64,000 nt of DNA from an uncultured Alphaproteobacteria bacterium (GCA_902595805.1 CACJRM010000005.1:30740-94739), one strand, 5' to 3'; positions 18,555 through 28,655 are shown, numbered from the stretch's first letter. A program made the numbers and translations. Notes: a model not told the origin generated them from the letters alone.

Positions 18555-19496
18555 ATGACTGAAAAAATAGAAAATGATGTATTAATTATTGGCTCTGGAC
18601 CAGCAGGCTATACTGCTGCAATCTATGCAGCAAGAGCAAATTTAAAACCGCATTTAGTTTCAGGTTTAGAACCAGGGGGTCAGCTAACTATCACTACAGA
18701 TGTAGAAAACTATCCAGGATTTGAAAATGTAATTCAGGGTCCTTGGCTTATGGAACAAATGAAAGAACAAGCAATAAAAGTAGGGACTATCTTTCACAAT
18801 GATATTGTAACTTCAGTTGATTTTAAAAAAAATCCATTTACTTCCAAAACTGAGTCAGGAAAACAATTTGTCTCCAAATCGATAATTATTGCAACAGGTG
18901 CTCAGGCTAGATGGCTGAATTTGGAAAGTGAAAAAAAATTTAAAGGATTTGGTATTTCTGCTTGTGCAACTTGCGATGGATTTTTCTTCAAAGATCAGCA
19001 AGTAGCAGTGATTGGTGGAGGTAATAGTGCAGTAGAGGAAGCAATGTTTTTGACTAAATTTGCTTCAAAGGTTTTGTTAATCCATAGAAGAGATAGTTTA
19101 CGAGCTGAAAAAATTTTACAAGAAAGACTATTTAACAATAAAAAAATTGAAGTAATTTGGAATAGTAAGGTTTCTGAGTTCGTTGGAGAAGAAAATCCAA
19201 ATACATTAAAAAAAATTATTTTAGAGAACACATTAGACGGAATTAAATCAACTATAGATGTGAATGGTGCTTTTATAGCAATAGGGCATGATCCCGCTAC
19301 TTCACTTTTTATAGATAAGTTAAAAATGGATGAGGAAAATTATATAATTACTAAACCTGATAGTACTGAAACAAGTATTAAGGGAGTCTTTGCAGCAGGT
19401 GATGTAAAAGATAAAATTTATAGGCAGGCTGTAACTGCTGCTGGTATGGGCTGTATGGCTGCTTTAGAGGCTGAAAAATATATAGCAGAAAATTAA
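18555..19496 (+). CDS. trxB: Thioredoxin-disulfide reductase
   Basis: FAD-dependent NADPH:thioredoxin reductase, 313 residues. N-terminal FAD motif IIGSGPAGYTAAIYAARANLKP near 11-32, the GGQLTITTDVENYPGF block, redox-active CATCDGFFF near 139-147, NADPH-binding AVIGGGNSAVEEAMFL, and the C-terminal GVFAAGDVKDKIYRQAVTAAGMGCMAALEAE FAD block are all present. It maintains the cytoplasmic thioredoxin pool. The only gene between it and the ggt-like gene is the convergent rpmJ, which begins one base after its stop. Confidence 0.97.
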   Translation: MTEKIENDVLIIGSGPAGYTAAIYAARANLKPHLVSGLEPGGQLTITTDVENYPGFENVIQGPWLMEQMKEQAIKVGTIFHNDIVTSVDFKKNPFTSKTESGKQFVSKSIIIATGAQARWLNLESEKKFKGFGISACATCDGFFFKDQQVAVIGGGNSAVEEAMFLTKFASKVLLIHRRDSLRAEKILQERLFNNKKIEVIWNSKVSEFVGEENPNTLKKIILENTLDGIKSTIDVNGAFIAIGHDPATSLFIDKLKMDEENYIITKPDSTETSIKGVFAAGDVKDKIYRQAVTAAGMGCMAALEAEKYIAEN

Positions 19497-19622
19497 TTAT
19501 CCCTGTCTTGCTTTCATTCTGGGATTTTTCTTATTGATTACATAAATCCTACCTTTTCTACGAACTATTTTACAATCCTTATCTCTAGTTTTGGCAGTTT
19601 TTAATGAACATTTAACTTTCAT
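19497..19622 (-). CDS. rpmJ: 50S ribosomal protein L36
   Basis: A short minus-strand gene of 41 codons. The product starts [20 protein letters not shown] and ends with a basic segment terminating [12 protein letters not shown]. This is the alphaproteobacterial zinc-free L36 form: the [15 protein letters not shown] core is intact, whereas the C-x2-C...C...H zinc site of the longer-known form is absent. It follows trxB tail to tail with no spacer. A consensus -35 (TTGACA, complement of 19653-19658) lies upstream. Confidence 0.95.
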   Translation of the reverse strand: MKVKCSLKTAKTRDKDCKIVRRKGRIYVINKKNPRMKARQG

Positions 19623-19629
19623 AAAAAGC

Positions 19630-19658
19630 GCTTTAAATTCTGGGATTTGTTTTGTCAA
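19630..19658 (-). promoter_or_regulatory. Probable rpmJ promoter
   Basis: The minus strand has a perfect TTGACA (19653-19658). The -10 is weak, with TTTAAA/TAAAGC about 15-17 bases downstream. The transcript leader before rpmJ would be very short. Confidence 0.35.
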
Positions 19659-19679
19659 ACATATATTGTCTGAATTAAT

Positions 19680-21266
19680 ATGAGAAAGTTATCTTACCCA
19701 GGAAGATCTAATGTTTTAGCTCAAAATGGTATGGTGGCAACATCAAATCCATTAAGTTCTATGGTGGCTATTAATGTACTTCAAAAAGGTGGAAATGCTG
19801 TTGATGCTGCTATTGCGGCTTCAGCTGTCCAAGCTGTAGTATGTCCAAGCGCAACAGGAATCGGAGGGGATTGTTTTGCAATTATTTCGATGAATGGGAA
19901 AAAACCAATTGCTGTAAATGGGTCTGGAATTGCTCCTAAAAGAGCAAATTTACAGTTTTTTAAAGATAATAAAATAAAAAATATTGGTTTAACAAGTCCG
20001 CATTCAGTCACTATTCCTGGAGCAGTTCATGCATGGTGCTCTATGCATGAAAAATTTGGAAGAATTGATTTTAATGAAGTTTTAAATGGTGCAGAAAATT
20101 TTGCTAGAAAAGGATTTCCTGTTCATGAAGTTGAAGCTATTTCATGGAAAGAGAATGAAAAAAAACTTAAAAAAAATTCTAATTCTAAAAGATTATTTTT
20201 AAATGAAAATCTAAGTTATAGTTATGGTGAAGTTTTTAAGAATATTCCTTTAGCTAATACTTTAAGAATCATCTCAAAAAATAAAATTAAAGGATTTTAT
20301 CAAAGTGAAATAACTAAGGACATGGTGAAAACACTAAATAAACTTGGAGGACTGCATACAGAAGAAGATTTCTATAATCAAAAAACGTTATTTTCAAAAA
20401 CAATAACAAATTCATATAGAAATTTAAAGATCCATCAATGCCCTCTAAATAGTCCTGGATTAGTTGTCTTGATGATGATGGCAATGACTGAGAAATTAAA
20501 TATCAAAAAATACCATCCTTCAAGTTTTGAAAGATATCATCTTCAAGCTGAAATTTCAAAAATATGTTTTGAGGTTAAGGAAACAATATTTGGTGATCCT
20601 AATTTTAATAATATAAATATAAAAGATTATTTAAGTAATGAATATATAAGCTCTTTATGTTCTAGAATAAATAAAAATAAAATTTATTCTTCAAAAAAAG
20701 CTTATGTAACTTCTCATCCTGAAACAATATATTTAAGTGTTGTAGATAGAGATTTGAATTCAGTATCTTTTATTAATTCAATATGTCATGGTTTTGGAAG
20801 TGGAATTACAAGTAATAAAACAGGAATTCTTTTTCAAAATAGAGGTGTAAATTTCAGATTAGAAGATGATCACCCAAACTCAATTGATAGTCAAAAAAGA
20901 CCACTTCATACAATAATCCCTGGTCTGATTACTAATAAGAATGATCAGACCTTGTATTCTTATGGGGTAATGGGAGGACAATATCAACCAATTGGTCAAT
21001 CTCATTTGATTCAAAATATAATCGACTACAATATGTCAGTACAAGAAGGCTTAGATTTACCTCGAGCATTTGCTCTTAATGGTATCTTAAATGTTGAAAA
21101 TTCATTAGATAATAAAATTGTAAAGAAATTACGAAATATTGGTCATAAAATTAAAATAAATAAAAATGCTATTGGTGGTGGTCAATGTATAAAAATAGAT
21201 AGAAAAAATGGAATACTTATCGGGGGTTCAGATCCACGAAAGGATGGTATGGCGATAGGTTACTAA
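19680..21266 (+). CDS. Gamma-glutamyltransferase-family protein (cytoplasmic, YwrD-like)
   Basis: N-terminal-nucleophile hydrolase family that self-cleaves into two chains. The 528 residues include the opening [59 protein letters not shown] and, near residue 355, [12 protein letters not shown], whose Thr aligns with the autoprocessing nucleophile (TTHYSVVD in classical GGT). [19 protein letters not shown] and a C-terminal [12 protein letters not shown] follow. There is no signal peptide, so unlike periplasmic GGT it should be cytoplasmic. The substrate could be glutathione, another gamma-glutamyl compound or an acylated amino acid. It converges on guaC with one base between stops. Confidence 0.88.
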   Translation: MRKLSYPGRSNVLAQNGMVATSNPLSSMVAINVLQKGGNAVDAAIAASAVQAVVCPSATGIGGDCFAIISMNGKKPIAVNGSGIAPKRANLQFFKDNKIKNIGLTSPHSVTIPGAVHAWCSMHEKFGRIDFNEVLNGAENFARKGFPVHEVEAISWKENEKKLKKNSNSKRLFLNENLSYSYGEVFKNIPLANTLRIISKNKIKGFYQSEITKDMVKTLNKLGGLHTEEDFYNQKTLFSKTITNSYRNLKIHQCPLNSPGLVVLMMMAMTEKLNIKKYHPSSFERYHLQAEISKICFEVKETIFGDPNFNNINIKDYLSNEYISSLCSRINKNKIYSSKKAYVTSHPETIYLSVVDRDLNSVSFINSICHGFGSGITSNKTGILFQNRGVNFRLEDDHPNSIDSQKRPLHTIIPGLITNKNDQTLYSYGVMGGQYQPIGQSHLIQNIIDYNMSVQEGLDLPRAFALNGILNVENSLDNKIVKKLRNIGHKIKINKNAIGGGQCIKIDRKNGILIGGSDPRKDGMAIGY

Positions 21267-21267
21267 T

Positions 21268-22305
21268 CTATACTTTCCCAAAAGTGTCATTATACTGATT
21301 ATTAACTCTTACAAATGTAGTACACTTACTAAGCTGCTTTAAGGATGAAGCGCCTACGTATGTACAACTACTTCGCACACCTCCTAATATATCTCTAATT
21401 GTACTATCTAGCGAATTCTTCATTTGTATTTTAACTTTTTTACCTTCAGATGATCTATAATTTGCAAGACCACCATAATGTTTTTCATTTGCCTCTTCAG
21501 AACTTGATCCATAAAACTCAATGTACTTACTTCCGTTTTCTTCAATTATATCACCTCCGCCTTCCTTATGACCTGCTAGCATTCCCCCAAGCATAACAAA
21601 GTCTGCACCTGCACCAAAGCCCTTTGCAACATCACCAGGACAGGTACAGCCTCCATCAGCAATAATATGTGCTCCTAATCCATGTGCTGCATCAGCGCAT
21701 TCCATTACAGCACTTAGTTGTGGATACCCTACTCCTGTTTGTATTCTAGTGGTACATACACTTCCAGGACCAATACCAACTTTAACTATATCTGCCCCAC
21801 TTAAAACTAATTCCTGAGTCATATCTGCAGTAACAACATTACCTGCAATAATAGTTTTTTTTGGATATTTTTTTCTTACTTCTGAAACAAAATTACTAAA
21901 ATTTTCTGAATAACCATTTGCAACATCGATACAGATAAATTTAAATTTTGGATATTTTTTTAAAATTAAATTTAACCTATTGTAACTTTCTTTACTTGTA
22001 CCGCAACTAAGAGCAATTGAATCAAAGTAAATATTTTTTTTATAAATAGTTCCTATTTGATTGATATCATGCTGTTTTGTTAAAGCAGTCATTAGTTTGT
22101 GAGAGCTTAGTTTTTTTGCAACATCTATTTCGCCAACACCATCCATATTAGAAGCTATTATTGGAATTCCTTTCCATGATGATCTTGAGTGTTTAAAAGT
22201 ATATTTTCTATTCAAATCAACATCTTTCCTACTTTTTAAAGTACTTCTCTTTGGTCTAAAAAGGACATCTGAGTAGTCAAGTTTAATTTCTTCTTCGATT
22301 CTCAT
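21268..22305 (-). CDS. guaC: GMP reductase
   Basis: NADPH-dependent reductive deamination of GMP to IMP, for purine interconversion. The 345 residues equal the enterobacterial GuaC length, with no CBS insert as in IMP dehydrogenase. Seen are [21 protein letters not shown], the [22 protein letters not shown] catalytic-Cys loop, [34 protein letters not shown] and [13 protein letters not shown]. The TCPGDVAK and MLAGHEE-type blocks separate GuaC from GuaB. It is divergent from the polyprenyl synthase gene across 62 bases. Confidence 0.95.
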   Translation of the reverse strand: MRIEEEIKLDYSDVLFRPKRSTLKSRKDVDLNRKYTFKHSRSSWKGIPIIASNMDGVGEIDVAKKLSSHKLMTALTKQHDINQIGTIYKKNIYFDSIALSCGTSKESYNRLNLILKKYPKFKFICIDVANGYSENFSNFVSEVRKKYPKKTIIAGNVVTADMTQELVLSGADIVKVGIGPGSVCTTRIQTGVGYPQLSAVMECADAAHGLGAHIIADGGCTCPGDVAKGFGAGADFVMLGGMLAGHKEGGGDIIEENGSKYIEFYGSSSEEANEKHYGGLANYRSSEGKKVKIQMKNSLDSTIRDILGGVRSSCTYVGASSLKQLSKCTTFVRVNNQYNDTFGKV

Positions 22306-22367
22306 AAATACATTCGCATATTTGTATTAAATAATTTAGAAATTAAAACAAATATAAATTTATATCT

Positions 22368-23249
22368 ATGAACTTAAATACGTTAATAAATGCAAATAAA
22401 AGAAAGTTTGATATTGAATTTAAAAAACTTCTAAAAAATAAGCTAGACAAATCAAGTTTATCAAATGCAATCTTTTATGGCTCCATGAATGGAGGAAAAA
22501 GAATAAGGCCATTTTTAGTAATGGAGTCTGCAAAAATAGCAAAAATTGCATCAAATGATGCTTTTATTATAGCCTCATGTATTGAATGTATACATTCGTA
22601 CTCCTTAATTCACGATGATTTACCATCAATGGATAATGATGATTACAGAAGAGGTAAATTAAGTACTCATAAAAAATTTAATGAAGCTACTGCAATTTTG
22701 GCAGGAGATGCTTTACATGATTTAGCATTTGAATTGATCTCAGGAAATTTTAAAAATAAAAATGTTATTTCTAGATTAAATTTAATAAATTATCTTTCTT
22801 TGTGTATTGGACATAAAGGATTAGCTCTTGGTCAAGCTTTAGATTTAGAATATGAAAATAAAAAGTTATCTAAAAATAAAATTTTAGATATGTATTCTAG
22901 AAAAACTGGCAAGTTATTTGAATTCTCTTTTTCTGCACCTTTTATATTAAAAGATAAAAGTAAAATAGATATTCAATTTGCAAAAGATTATGGAATGTTA
23001 TTTGGTTTGATATTTCAAATTATAGATGACTTAATAGATGAAATTGGAACTTTTAAGAAAATTGGGAAAACACCAGGTAAAGATGTTGAGCAAGGCAAAA
23101 GTACCTTACTAAAATTAATTGGTGAAAAACAAGTTACTGATTTATGTAATAACAAAATTAATACTTTTGTAAAAAAATATAAAAATAAAATAAGACAATA
23201 CCCTATACTAATAAAAATGCTAAAATTTGGAATGGATAGACTAAATTAA
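22368..23249 (+). CDS. ispA: Polyprenyl diphosphate synthase (farnesyl diphosphate synthase type)
   Basis: Condenses IPP with allylic diphosphates; short-chain (C15) by length and motif. In 293 residues it has GGKRIRPFLVMES, the first Asp-rich motif HDDLPSMDNDDYRRGKLSTHKKF (D-D-x4-D form of bacterial FPPS, with the two-residue insertion typical of type II enzymes), GLALGQALDLEYE, YSRKTGKLFEFS and the second Asp-rich motif IIDDLIDEIG followed by GKTPGKDVEQGKSTLLKL. Its product would feed quinone and undecaprenyl chains. No dxs is adjacent; ispG is about 7 kb away. It overlaps the convergent DUF2177 gene by four bases. Confidence 0.9.
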   Translation: MNLNTLINANKRKFDIEFKKLLKNKLDKSSLSNAIFYGSMNGGKRIRPFLVMESAKIAKIASNDAFIIASCIECIHSYSLIHDDLPSMDNDDYRRGKLSTHKKFNEATAILAGDALHDLAFELISGNFKNKNVISRLNLINYLSLCIGHKGLALGQALDLEYENKKLSKNKILDMYSRKTGKLFEFSFSAPFILKDKSKIDIQFAKDYGMLFGLIFQIIDDLIDEIGTFKKIGKTPGKDVEQGKSTLLKLIGEKQVTDLCNNKINTFVKKYKNKIRQYPILIKMLKFGMDRLN

Positions 23250-23689
23250 AAATGTACTATTTTTTTTGCTAAATATAATCCAGATGTAGCTGATACAGCT
23301 GTCAATGATCCACCCCAGAACATATCTACAAAAGTAACGGTTGGTGACCATCCTTTAAGCACTGCCATATTTGTTAAGTTATATGTGCCATATGCAACCA
23401 AACCAAATATGAAGCCGGTGTACAATGTTTTCATTAAGTTACCAGATTCAACACAAGGTTGAATTACAACCAGGGACATACCAAAAACATATAATATATA
23501 AAAAAGAGCAGCAGCCCAAATTACAGGCTTATCAGCTAGTAAATTACCTATAAGAGGTCTATAAAAAGACTTTGTAGCAAAGCTTAGCCAAATTACGTCT
23601 ATAATTAAGAAAATTAATGAGGCAATTAGAGTGGCTACTATTAAACATTTAAACATATTATATAAATATATCATATTATTAAATTTCAA
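23246..23689 (-). CDS. DUF2177 membrane protein
   Basis: A small integral membrane protein of 147 residues (about 136 if it starts at the Met in MFKCLIVATL). Four hydrophobic helices are evident. Family features are FLIIDVIWLSFATKSFYRPLIGNLLADKP, FYILYVFGMSLVVIQPC, GFIFGLVAYGTYNLTNMAVLKGWSPTVTFVDMFWGG and SATSGLYLAKKI. Function is unknown in any organism I know of. The first-start choice is uncertain because several Met codons occur in the first 12 residues. Upstream on its own strand lies the tRNA-Val gene. Confidence 0.85.
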   Translation of the reverse strand: MKFNNMIYLYNMFKCLIVATLIASLIFLIIDVIWLSFATKSFYRPLIGNLLADKPVIWAAALFYILYVFGMSLVVIQPCVESGNLMKTLYTGFIFGLVAYGTYNLTNMAVLKGWSPTVTFVDMFWGGSLTAVSATSGLYLAKKIVHF

Positions 23690-23710
23690 GAATAGTTATT
23701 TAAATTTCTA

Positions 23711-23785
23711 TGGTGGGTGTGACAGGGATTGAACCTGTGACCCCTGCCGTGTCGAGGCAGTGCTCTACCGCTGAGCTACACACCC
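23711..23785 (-). tRNA. tRNA-Val (anticodon GAC) with unusual C33
   Basis: The minus strand gives a 75-base tRNA with encoded CCA: acceptor GGGTGTG/CACACCC, D arm GCTCAGCGGTAGAGC, anticodon stem CTGCC/GGCAG with loop TCGACAC, T arm ACAGG/CCTGT with TTCAATC. Anticodon is GAC, hence valine. Position 33, almost always U in tRNAs, is C here. All stems pair fully, so it does not look like a pseudogene. Confidence 0.92.
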
Positions 23786-24006
23786 AAGAATTTTATTTTA
23801 TAAAAATATAATATTTGAAATATAATGACTTTTAAAGGTAAAGCAATAATTGAAAGATTGTATGATATTTTTAAATTATACTTAATTTAACCCTTTTTAA
23901 TCATTAATTAAGTAAATAAATTATAAACATATTGATCAATTTTTTATTAAATAATATTCAGAGTTTAGAATTATTCTTAGAATTGAATATTAATATTAGG
24001 AGATAA
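23786..24006. other. Non-coding gap between tRNA-Val and the GNAT gene
   Basis: 220 AT-rich bases. A 21-codon plus-strand reading frame from 23824 has no family resemblance and no ribosome-binding site, so it is not called. The right end carries an AGGAG Shine-Dalgarno at 23998-24002 for the next gene. A tRNA promoter for the minus strand and an mRNA promoter for the plus strand must lie here, but I cannot place them with confidence. Confidence 0.5.
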
Positions 24007-24507
24007 ATGAAGGTAAAAAAAAACAATTTTACAGAAAATGAAATCTCTAAAGCTCTAAAAATTTATAATTATTTTATTGAAAATTCGTTCTCTAATTTTG
24101 AAGAAAAAAAATTATCTAAATTAAAATTTAATTTATTATTAAAAAAAATTAAAAAAAATAAATTACCATTTATTTTAGCAATTGAAGAAAATGAAGTTAT
24201 TGGATTAGCTTTTGTAAATAAATTTAGAGAAAAAAGTGGATATAGATTTTCATATGAACATTCAATCTATGTTGATCCAGATTTCATTAATAATGGTTAT
24301 GGTAATAAAATACTAAAAGAACTTGTTAAAATATGTAAAAAAATTTCAAAGATTAAAAATTTGATAGCAGTGATTGGTGGAAAAAATAATTTTGCTTCTA
24401 TAAAAATACATAAAAATAATGGATTTCAGTATATTGGAACTATAAAGAAAGCTGGTTTTAAAAAAAATAAGTGGGTTGATTCAATTTATATGCAAAAAAG
24501 GTTATGA
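24007..24507 (+). CDS. GNAT-family N-acetyltransferase
   Basis: 166 residues. The acetyl-CoA site is visible as EHSIYVDPDFINNGYGNKILKELVKI (the Q/R-x2-G-x-G/A motif in N-N-G-Y-G form, near residues 81-106), followed by AVIGGKNNFASIKIHKNNGFQYIGTIKKAGFKKNKWVD. This tail resembles phosphinothricin/methionine-sulfoximine-type acetyltransferases ('N..Si.lHek.GF...G...vG.K.g.w.D'). The natural substrate is unknown. It has one of the few clear Shine-Dalgarno sequences here, and its stop overlaps the start of the flavin reductase by four bases. Confidence 0.88.
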   Translation: MKVKKNNFTENEISKALKIYNYFIENSFSNFEEKKLSKLKFNLLLKKIKKNKLPFILAIEENEVIGLAFVNKFREKSGYRFSYEHSIYVDPDFINNGYGNKILKELVKICKKISKIKNLIAVIGGKNNFASIKIHKNNGFQYIGTIKKAGFKKNKWVDSIYMQKRL

Positions 24508-24968
24508 AAAAAGTAAACACTGACAATTTTAAAAAAACACTTAGTAAATTTTCAACAGGAATTACAGTTGTATGTGTTAAAAATAATAATTCAATATATG
24601 GGAAAACCGTTAACTCATTTAACTCTTTATCTCTTAATCCCCCTATGGTTCTATTTTCTTTAGGTAATTACTCGTCCTCAATAAAACAGTTTTCAAAAAC
24701 TAAATTTTTATCAATAAATATTTTATCTAGTAAACAAAAAAAATTATCTGACAATTTTGCTTTAACTACACCTAATTTAGAAAATATTAAATTTATTGAA
24801 GGGAAAAATAAAACAGTAATTATACCAAATTGTATAGCAAATCTTGAATGTGAGCTAATGGATAAAATAAAAAAAGGTGACCACATAATTTTTATATGTA
24901 AGATATTAGAATTACAATCTAACGATAAATTGAAACCACTTTTATATTTTAATTCAAAATATTTCTAG
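24504..24968 (+). CDS. Flavin reductase-like FMN-binding protein
   Basis: 154 residues of the split-barrel flavin reductase family: FKKTLSKFSTGITVVCVKNNNSIYGKTVNSFNSLSLNPPMVLFSLGNYSSSIKQF is the typical N-terminal half, and a GDHIIFICKILELQSNDKLKPLLYFNSKYF ending matches the family (GdH.if.G.V......l.PLly..g.y). Members supply reduced flavin to two-component monooxygenases. No partner oxygenase is adjacent, so it may act alone or with a distant partner. It overlaps the GNAT gene (ATGA) and is directly followed by the M23 peptidase. Confidence 0.85.
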   Translation: MKKVNTDNFKKTLSKFSTGITVVCVKNNNSIYGKTVNSFNSLSLNPPMVLFSLGNYSSSIKQFSKTKFLSINILSSKQKKLSDNFALTTPNLENIKFIEGKNKTVIIPNCIANLECELMDKIKKGDHIIFICKILELQSNDKLKPLLYFNSKYF

Positions 24969-26264
24969 GTGTTTAGAGTTTTAAGATATCTAATTTTAAT
25001 TTCTTTAATATCATCAGGATATTATTTATTTATTTCTGAATACTTAAATATATCAGAGAAATATATTTTTGAGGAAAAAATTATAAAAAAAGAAATAGTA
25101 GAAGATAAAAAAGAAATTATTCAAGAAAAAAAAGAAGAAGAAGTAGCAACACCAAATATAAAAAAAAATATTGATAAAGAACAATTAGTTAAGAAAAAAA
25201 TTGAAATTTTACAAGGTGATACTTTTGTCTCTATTTTGGAAAATCTAAACTTTAAGCAGAAAAAAATTTATGAAATCATTAGTAAGATCGAAGAAACTTA
25301 TGATTTAAAGAAAATTAAAACTGGAGAAATTATAAGTGTATTTGAAAATAATTTTGCTGAAATAAAAAAAATTGAATTTTTTAAAAACAATGAGACTATT
25401 ATCTCTGTTAATTTAGATAAAGAAATAAATCTAAATATAATAGAGTTAACGAAGAATTCATTTATTGAATCGAAAGAGTATACAATTTCAGAATCATTAT
25501 TTTCAGACGGTATTAAAAATGATGTATCATCAGATATTTTAGTTAAAATTATACGCCTTTTTAGTTTTGATCTTGATTTTCAAAGAGATATTAGAGTCGA
25601 TACAGTTGTTTCAATATCCTATGAATTTGATGAAATAGTTGAAACAGGAAAACTAGAATATAACGATATTAAATATGCTTCGATAATAATTGATGGAAAA
25701 CAGTTAGAATATTTTAAGTTTATTACTGATGATGGTTATGTTGATTATTTTAACAGAGAGGGAAAAAATGTTAAAAAATCAATTTTAAAGACACCATTAG
25801 ATGGTGCAAGAATTTCATCAAATTTTGGTATGCGAAAACATCCTATTTCAGGTTTTAATAAAATGCATAAAGGTGTTGATTTTGCTGCACCCACAGGAAC
25901 ACCAATTTATGCTGGAGGGAATGGAATTGTTGAATATGTTGGAAGGAATGGAGGATATGGAAAATATATTCGTATAAGGCATAATAATGGGTATAAAACG
26001 GCGTATGCACATTTGTCAAATTATAAGAAAGGTATTTCTAAAGGGGTAAGAGTTAACCAAGGTGAAATTATAGGTTATGTGGGTAGTACAGGAAATTCTA
26101 CAGGACCTCATCTCCATTATGAAATTATTTATCAAAATAAACATATAAATCCGTTAAAACTAAAACTTCCTTCTGGAAAAATTCTTAAGGGTAAAGAATT
26201 AGAAAAATTTAAAGAAGAATATAAAATAATATATGCTGATCATTTGAGCATGTTATACGAATAA
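24969..26264 (+). CDS. M23 family murein endopeptidase (MepM-like)
   Basis: 431 residues starting at GTG immediately after the previous stop. An N-terminal membrane anchor (VLRYLILISLISSGYYLFI) is followed by a highly charged Lys/Glu stretch (about 35-75), then a linker domain, and then the C-terminal peptidase: SSNFGMRKHPISGFNKMHKGVDFAAPTGTPIYAGGNG, AYAHLSNY, VNQGEIIGYVGSTGNSTGPHLHYEI. Zinc ligands are H-x3-D in MHKGVD and H-x-H in PHLHYE. It would cut peptidoglycan cross-links in the periplasm during growth. The middle resembles the LysM-like/SH3-like region of YebA relatives. Confidence 0.92.
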   Translation: MFRVLRYLILISLISSGYYLFISEYLNISEKYIFEEKIIKKEIVEDKKEIIQEKKEEEVATPNIKKNIDKEQLVKKKIEILQGDTFVSILENLNFKQKKIYEIISKIEETYDLKKIKTGEIISVFENNFAEIKKIEFFKNNETIISVNLDKEINLNIIELTKNSFIESKEYTISESLFSDGIKNDVSSDILVKIIRLFSFDLDFQRDIRVDTVVSISYEFDEIVETGKLEYNDIKYASIIIDGKQLEYFKFITDDGYVDYFNREGKNVKKSILKTPLDGARISSNFGMRKHPISGFNKMHKGVDFAAPTGTPIYAGGNGIVEYVGRNGGYGKYIRIRHNNGYKTAYAHLSNYKKGISKGVRVNQGEIIGYVGSTGNSTGPHLHYEIIYQNKHINPLKLKLPSGKILKGKELEKFKEEYKIIYADHLSMLYE

Positions 26265-26678
26265 CTACTTTGTTGATCTTGTTCTTTTTTCTTTAGATGG
26301 TTCAGCTATAAATGGAATAGATTCGATGGAATCATCTTCTACTTTATCATTATCATTTACTTCAATAGTTTCATTATCAGTATCTAAAGTTTTTTCATTT
26401 GAAGTGCTTTGTTTTTGGTCATCAAAATTAGAGTTTTCTTCAATATTAATGCCTAGCTCAACCATTATTCTGTAGTAGTGATCAGTAAATTGATAATAGT
26501 ATTCAGATTGAATTCTATCACCTGATCTTGATGCTTCTTTAGCTAGTTTTAAGTACTTGTTATATTGTTGGGATACATTTCCTCTATTTCTATTATTGAA
26601 ATTTTTATATCCACCAGGTTTCTTAAAACTGGTTCTTCTATTACTCTTATAAGCGGTTCTACCGTTTTTTTTATACAT
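26265..26678 (-). CDS. DUF4167 protein
   Basis: 137 residues, with a basic N-terminus rich in Arg, Asn, Lys and Gly (YKSNRRTSFKKPGGYKNFNNRNRGN) that looks RNA-binding, then the family helix QQYNKYLKLAKEASRSGDRIQSEYYYQFTDHYYRIM, then an acidic tail. This family is alphaproteobacterial and commonly sits beside prmC and prfA, as here. Function unknown; an RNA or ribosome link is inference from charge and neighbourhood. It converges on the M23 gene with no gap. Confidence 0.88.
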   Translation of the reverse strand: MYKKNGRTAYKSNRRTSFKKPGGYKNFNNRNRGNVSQQYNKYLKLAKEASRSGDRIQSEYYYQFTDHYYRIMVELGINIEENSNFDDQKQSTSNEKTLDTDNETIEVNDNDKVEDDSIESIPFIAEPSKEKRTRSTK

Positions 26679-26755
26679 TTTGTTTGGAAATTAAAAATTT
26701 TTAATAAATTATTAATATTTAACTAATCTATACATTTCATTTTATTTATTTCAAC

Positions 26756-27586
26756 TTATATCTTGGAAAAACTTAGAATTCTCTCGATTCCTTGAAGATC
26801 ATTAACTATTTTATTCAAATTTAATCCAGAATTTTCGAAAATTTCTTCACAATCTTGTCTCTGATTAATGCCAATTTCACATATAAAATAAGCACTTTTA
26901 TTCATTAGATTTTTAATATTTTTTGAATATTCTCTGTAAAATTTCAAACCATCATCTCCTCCAACTAAGGCTAATTTAGGCTCAAAATTTTTAACTTCTG
27001 GATCAGCATTATTAAACTGTTTGTTTGTAAGGTATGGTGGATTAGATACAATTAAATCAAACTTGGAATTTATATTTTCATAATCTATCATCTTAAGTTG
27101 AATTTGATTATAACAACTATGTATTTTTAAGTTTTTTTCAGCAACTTCTAATGCTTCTTTAGATATATCTATAGCTGTAATAGATGCATTTTTAAATTCC
27201 TTTGCTAGTGATACTGCGAGGCATCCTGATCCAGTACCAATATCTAATATTTTTAATTTAAGGTTTTTATTTCTATAAATATTTAATGCTTCCTCAATTA
27301 TTAATTCTGTTTCAGGACGTGGATCTAAAACAAAATTATTTACATAAAAATCATTTTTCCAAAAAGGCTTACTTTTAATAATTTTAGCTATTGGTTGTCT
27401 ATTAATTCTTTTTTGTAGATAAGATTTAAATTTAACAATATCAATATTGTCTACATTAAGATTACTTAAAATAATTTCATCATTTTTTTTTGAAGCATGT
27501 TTAAGTAAAATTCTTAGATCTAGTTCCGGACTAGTTATATTTTTTTGTTTTAATTTAATTAAACTCTCTTTAATTAAATTATTCAT
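26756..27586 (-). CDS. prmC: Release factor glutamine methyltransferase
   Basis: Methylates the Gln of the GGQ motif in release factors. The 276 residues have an N-terminal helical domain ([10 protein letters not shown]..., [23 protein letters not shown]), the SAM motif [19 protein letters not shown] and the catalytic NPPY in [14 protein letters not shown]. The substrate gene prfA lies directly upstream, with an eight-base overlap, the canonical pairing. Confidence 0.96.
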   Translation of the reverse strand: MNNLIKESLIKLKQKNITSPELDLRILLKHASKKNDEIILSNLNVDNIDIVKFKSYLQKRINRQPIAKIIKSKPFWKNDFYVNNFVLDPRPETELIIEEALNIYRNKNLKLKILDIGTGSGCLAVSLAKEFKNASITAIDISKEALEVAEKNLKIHSCYNQIQLKMIDYENINSKFDLIVSNPPYLTNKQFNNADPEVKNFEPKLALVGGDDGLKFYREYSKNIKNLMNKSAYFICEIGINQRQDCEEIFENSGLNLNKIVNDLQGIERILSFSKI

Positions 27587-28655
27587 TTTTCATGTTTGCT
27601 AGCTTTGTACTCTCTTCTTCAGCAATTAAAGGATTTATTAACTCATCTATTTTACCCTCAAGTATTTCTGAAAGATTATATAATGTAAGATTTATTCTAT
27701 GATCAGAAACTCTTCCTTGAGGAAAATTATAGGTTCTTATTCTTTCAGATCTATCTCCAGAACCTACTTGATTTTTTCTTTGCTCAGATCTTTCTTTATT
27801 TTTTTCTTGTATTTGATTGTCTAGTAATCTTGATCTTAAAATCTTTAAAGCTTTTGCTTTATTTTTATGTTGAGATTTTTCATCTTGTTGAGAAACTACT
27901 ATACCAGTTGGAATGTGTGTTATTCTTACGGCACTATCAGTAGTGTTGACGGATTGTCCTCCTGGTCCACTTGATCTAAAAACATCAATTCTTAGATCTT
28001 TATCAAGAACTTCAATATCAACCTCTTCAGCTTCAGGTAGAACTGCTACAGTAGCTGCTGATGTATGGACTCTTCCACTACTTTCAGTCGTAGGAACCCT
28101 TTGCACTCTATGAACACCAGACTCAAATTTAAGTTTTGAAAATACATTTAATCCTGAAATATTACAAATAGCCTCCTTTACTCCTTTTAAACCTGTTTCT
28201 GATATTGATAGAATATCAAATTTCCATGAATTTAAATCGGCATATCTCTGATACATATTTAATAAATCAGAAGCAAAAAGTGATGCTTCATCGCCTCCAG
28301 TACCGGCTCTGATTTCTAAAATTGAATTTTTAGAGTCATTTTCATCTTTTGGAATTAGTAACTTTAATAATTCCTGTTCAAGATCTTTAATTTGAATTTT
28401 TTTTTCAATGAGTTCCGTTTCCGCTATTTTACTTATCTCTAAATCATTATCTTTTGCTAACTCATCAAGATTTAATATATCTTTTTGTAAATTGTTGTAT
28501 TCTTGGATTTTTTCTACAATTGGGCGGAGCTCTGAATAATCTCTGTTTAATTTAATTAATTCATTTGAGTCAATATCATTCATATTATTTAATGAATTTT
28601 CTATTAATTTAAATTTTTCTAAAATTATTGAAAATTGTTTATCTAGATTTATCAT
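27579..28655 (-). CDS. prfA: Peptide chain release factor 1
   Basis: Recognises UAA and UAG and triggers peptidyl-tRNA hydrolysis. The 358 residues contain [18 protein letters not shown], the [19 protein letters not shown] region including the PxT stop-codon tripeptide region (the PTTESSGR stretch), and the catalytic GGQ in [21 protein letters not shown]. The C-terminal [13 protein letters not shown] is typical of RF1. It overlaps hisS by 17 bases upstream and prmC downstream. Confidence 0.97.
   Translation of the reverse strand: MINLDKQFSIILEKFKLIENSLNNMNDIDSNELIKLNRDYSELRPIVEKIQEYNNLQKDILNLDELAKDNDLEISKIAETELIEKKIQIKDLEQELLKLLIPKDENDSKNSILEIRAGTGGDEASLFASDLLNMYQRYADLNSWKFDILSISETGLKGVKEAICNISGLNVFSKLKFESGVHRVQRVPTTESSGRVHTSAATVAVLPEAEEVDIEVLDKDLRIDVFRSSGPGGQSVNTTDSAVRITHIPTGIVVSQQDEKSQHKNKAKALKILRSRLLDNQIQEKNKERSEQRKNQVGSGDRSERIRTYNFPQGRVSDHRINLTLYNLSEILEGKIDELINPLIAEEESTKLANMKNE

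Noticed and set aside
23824..23889. 21-codon frame after tRNA-Val
   Set aside because: No Shine-Dalgarno, no recognisable motif, and AT-rich sequence gives such frames by chance.
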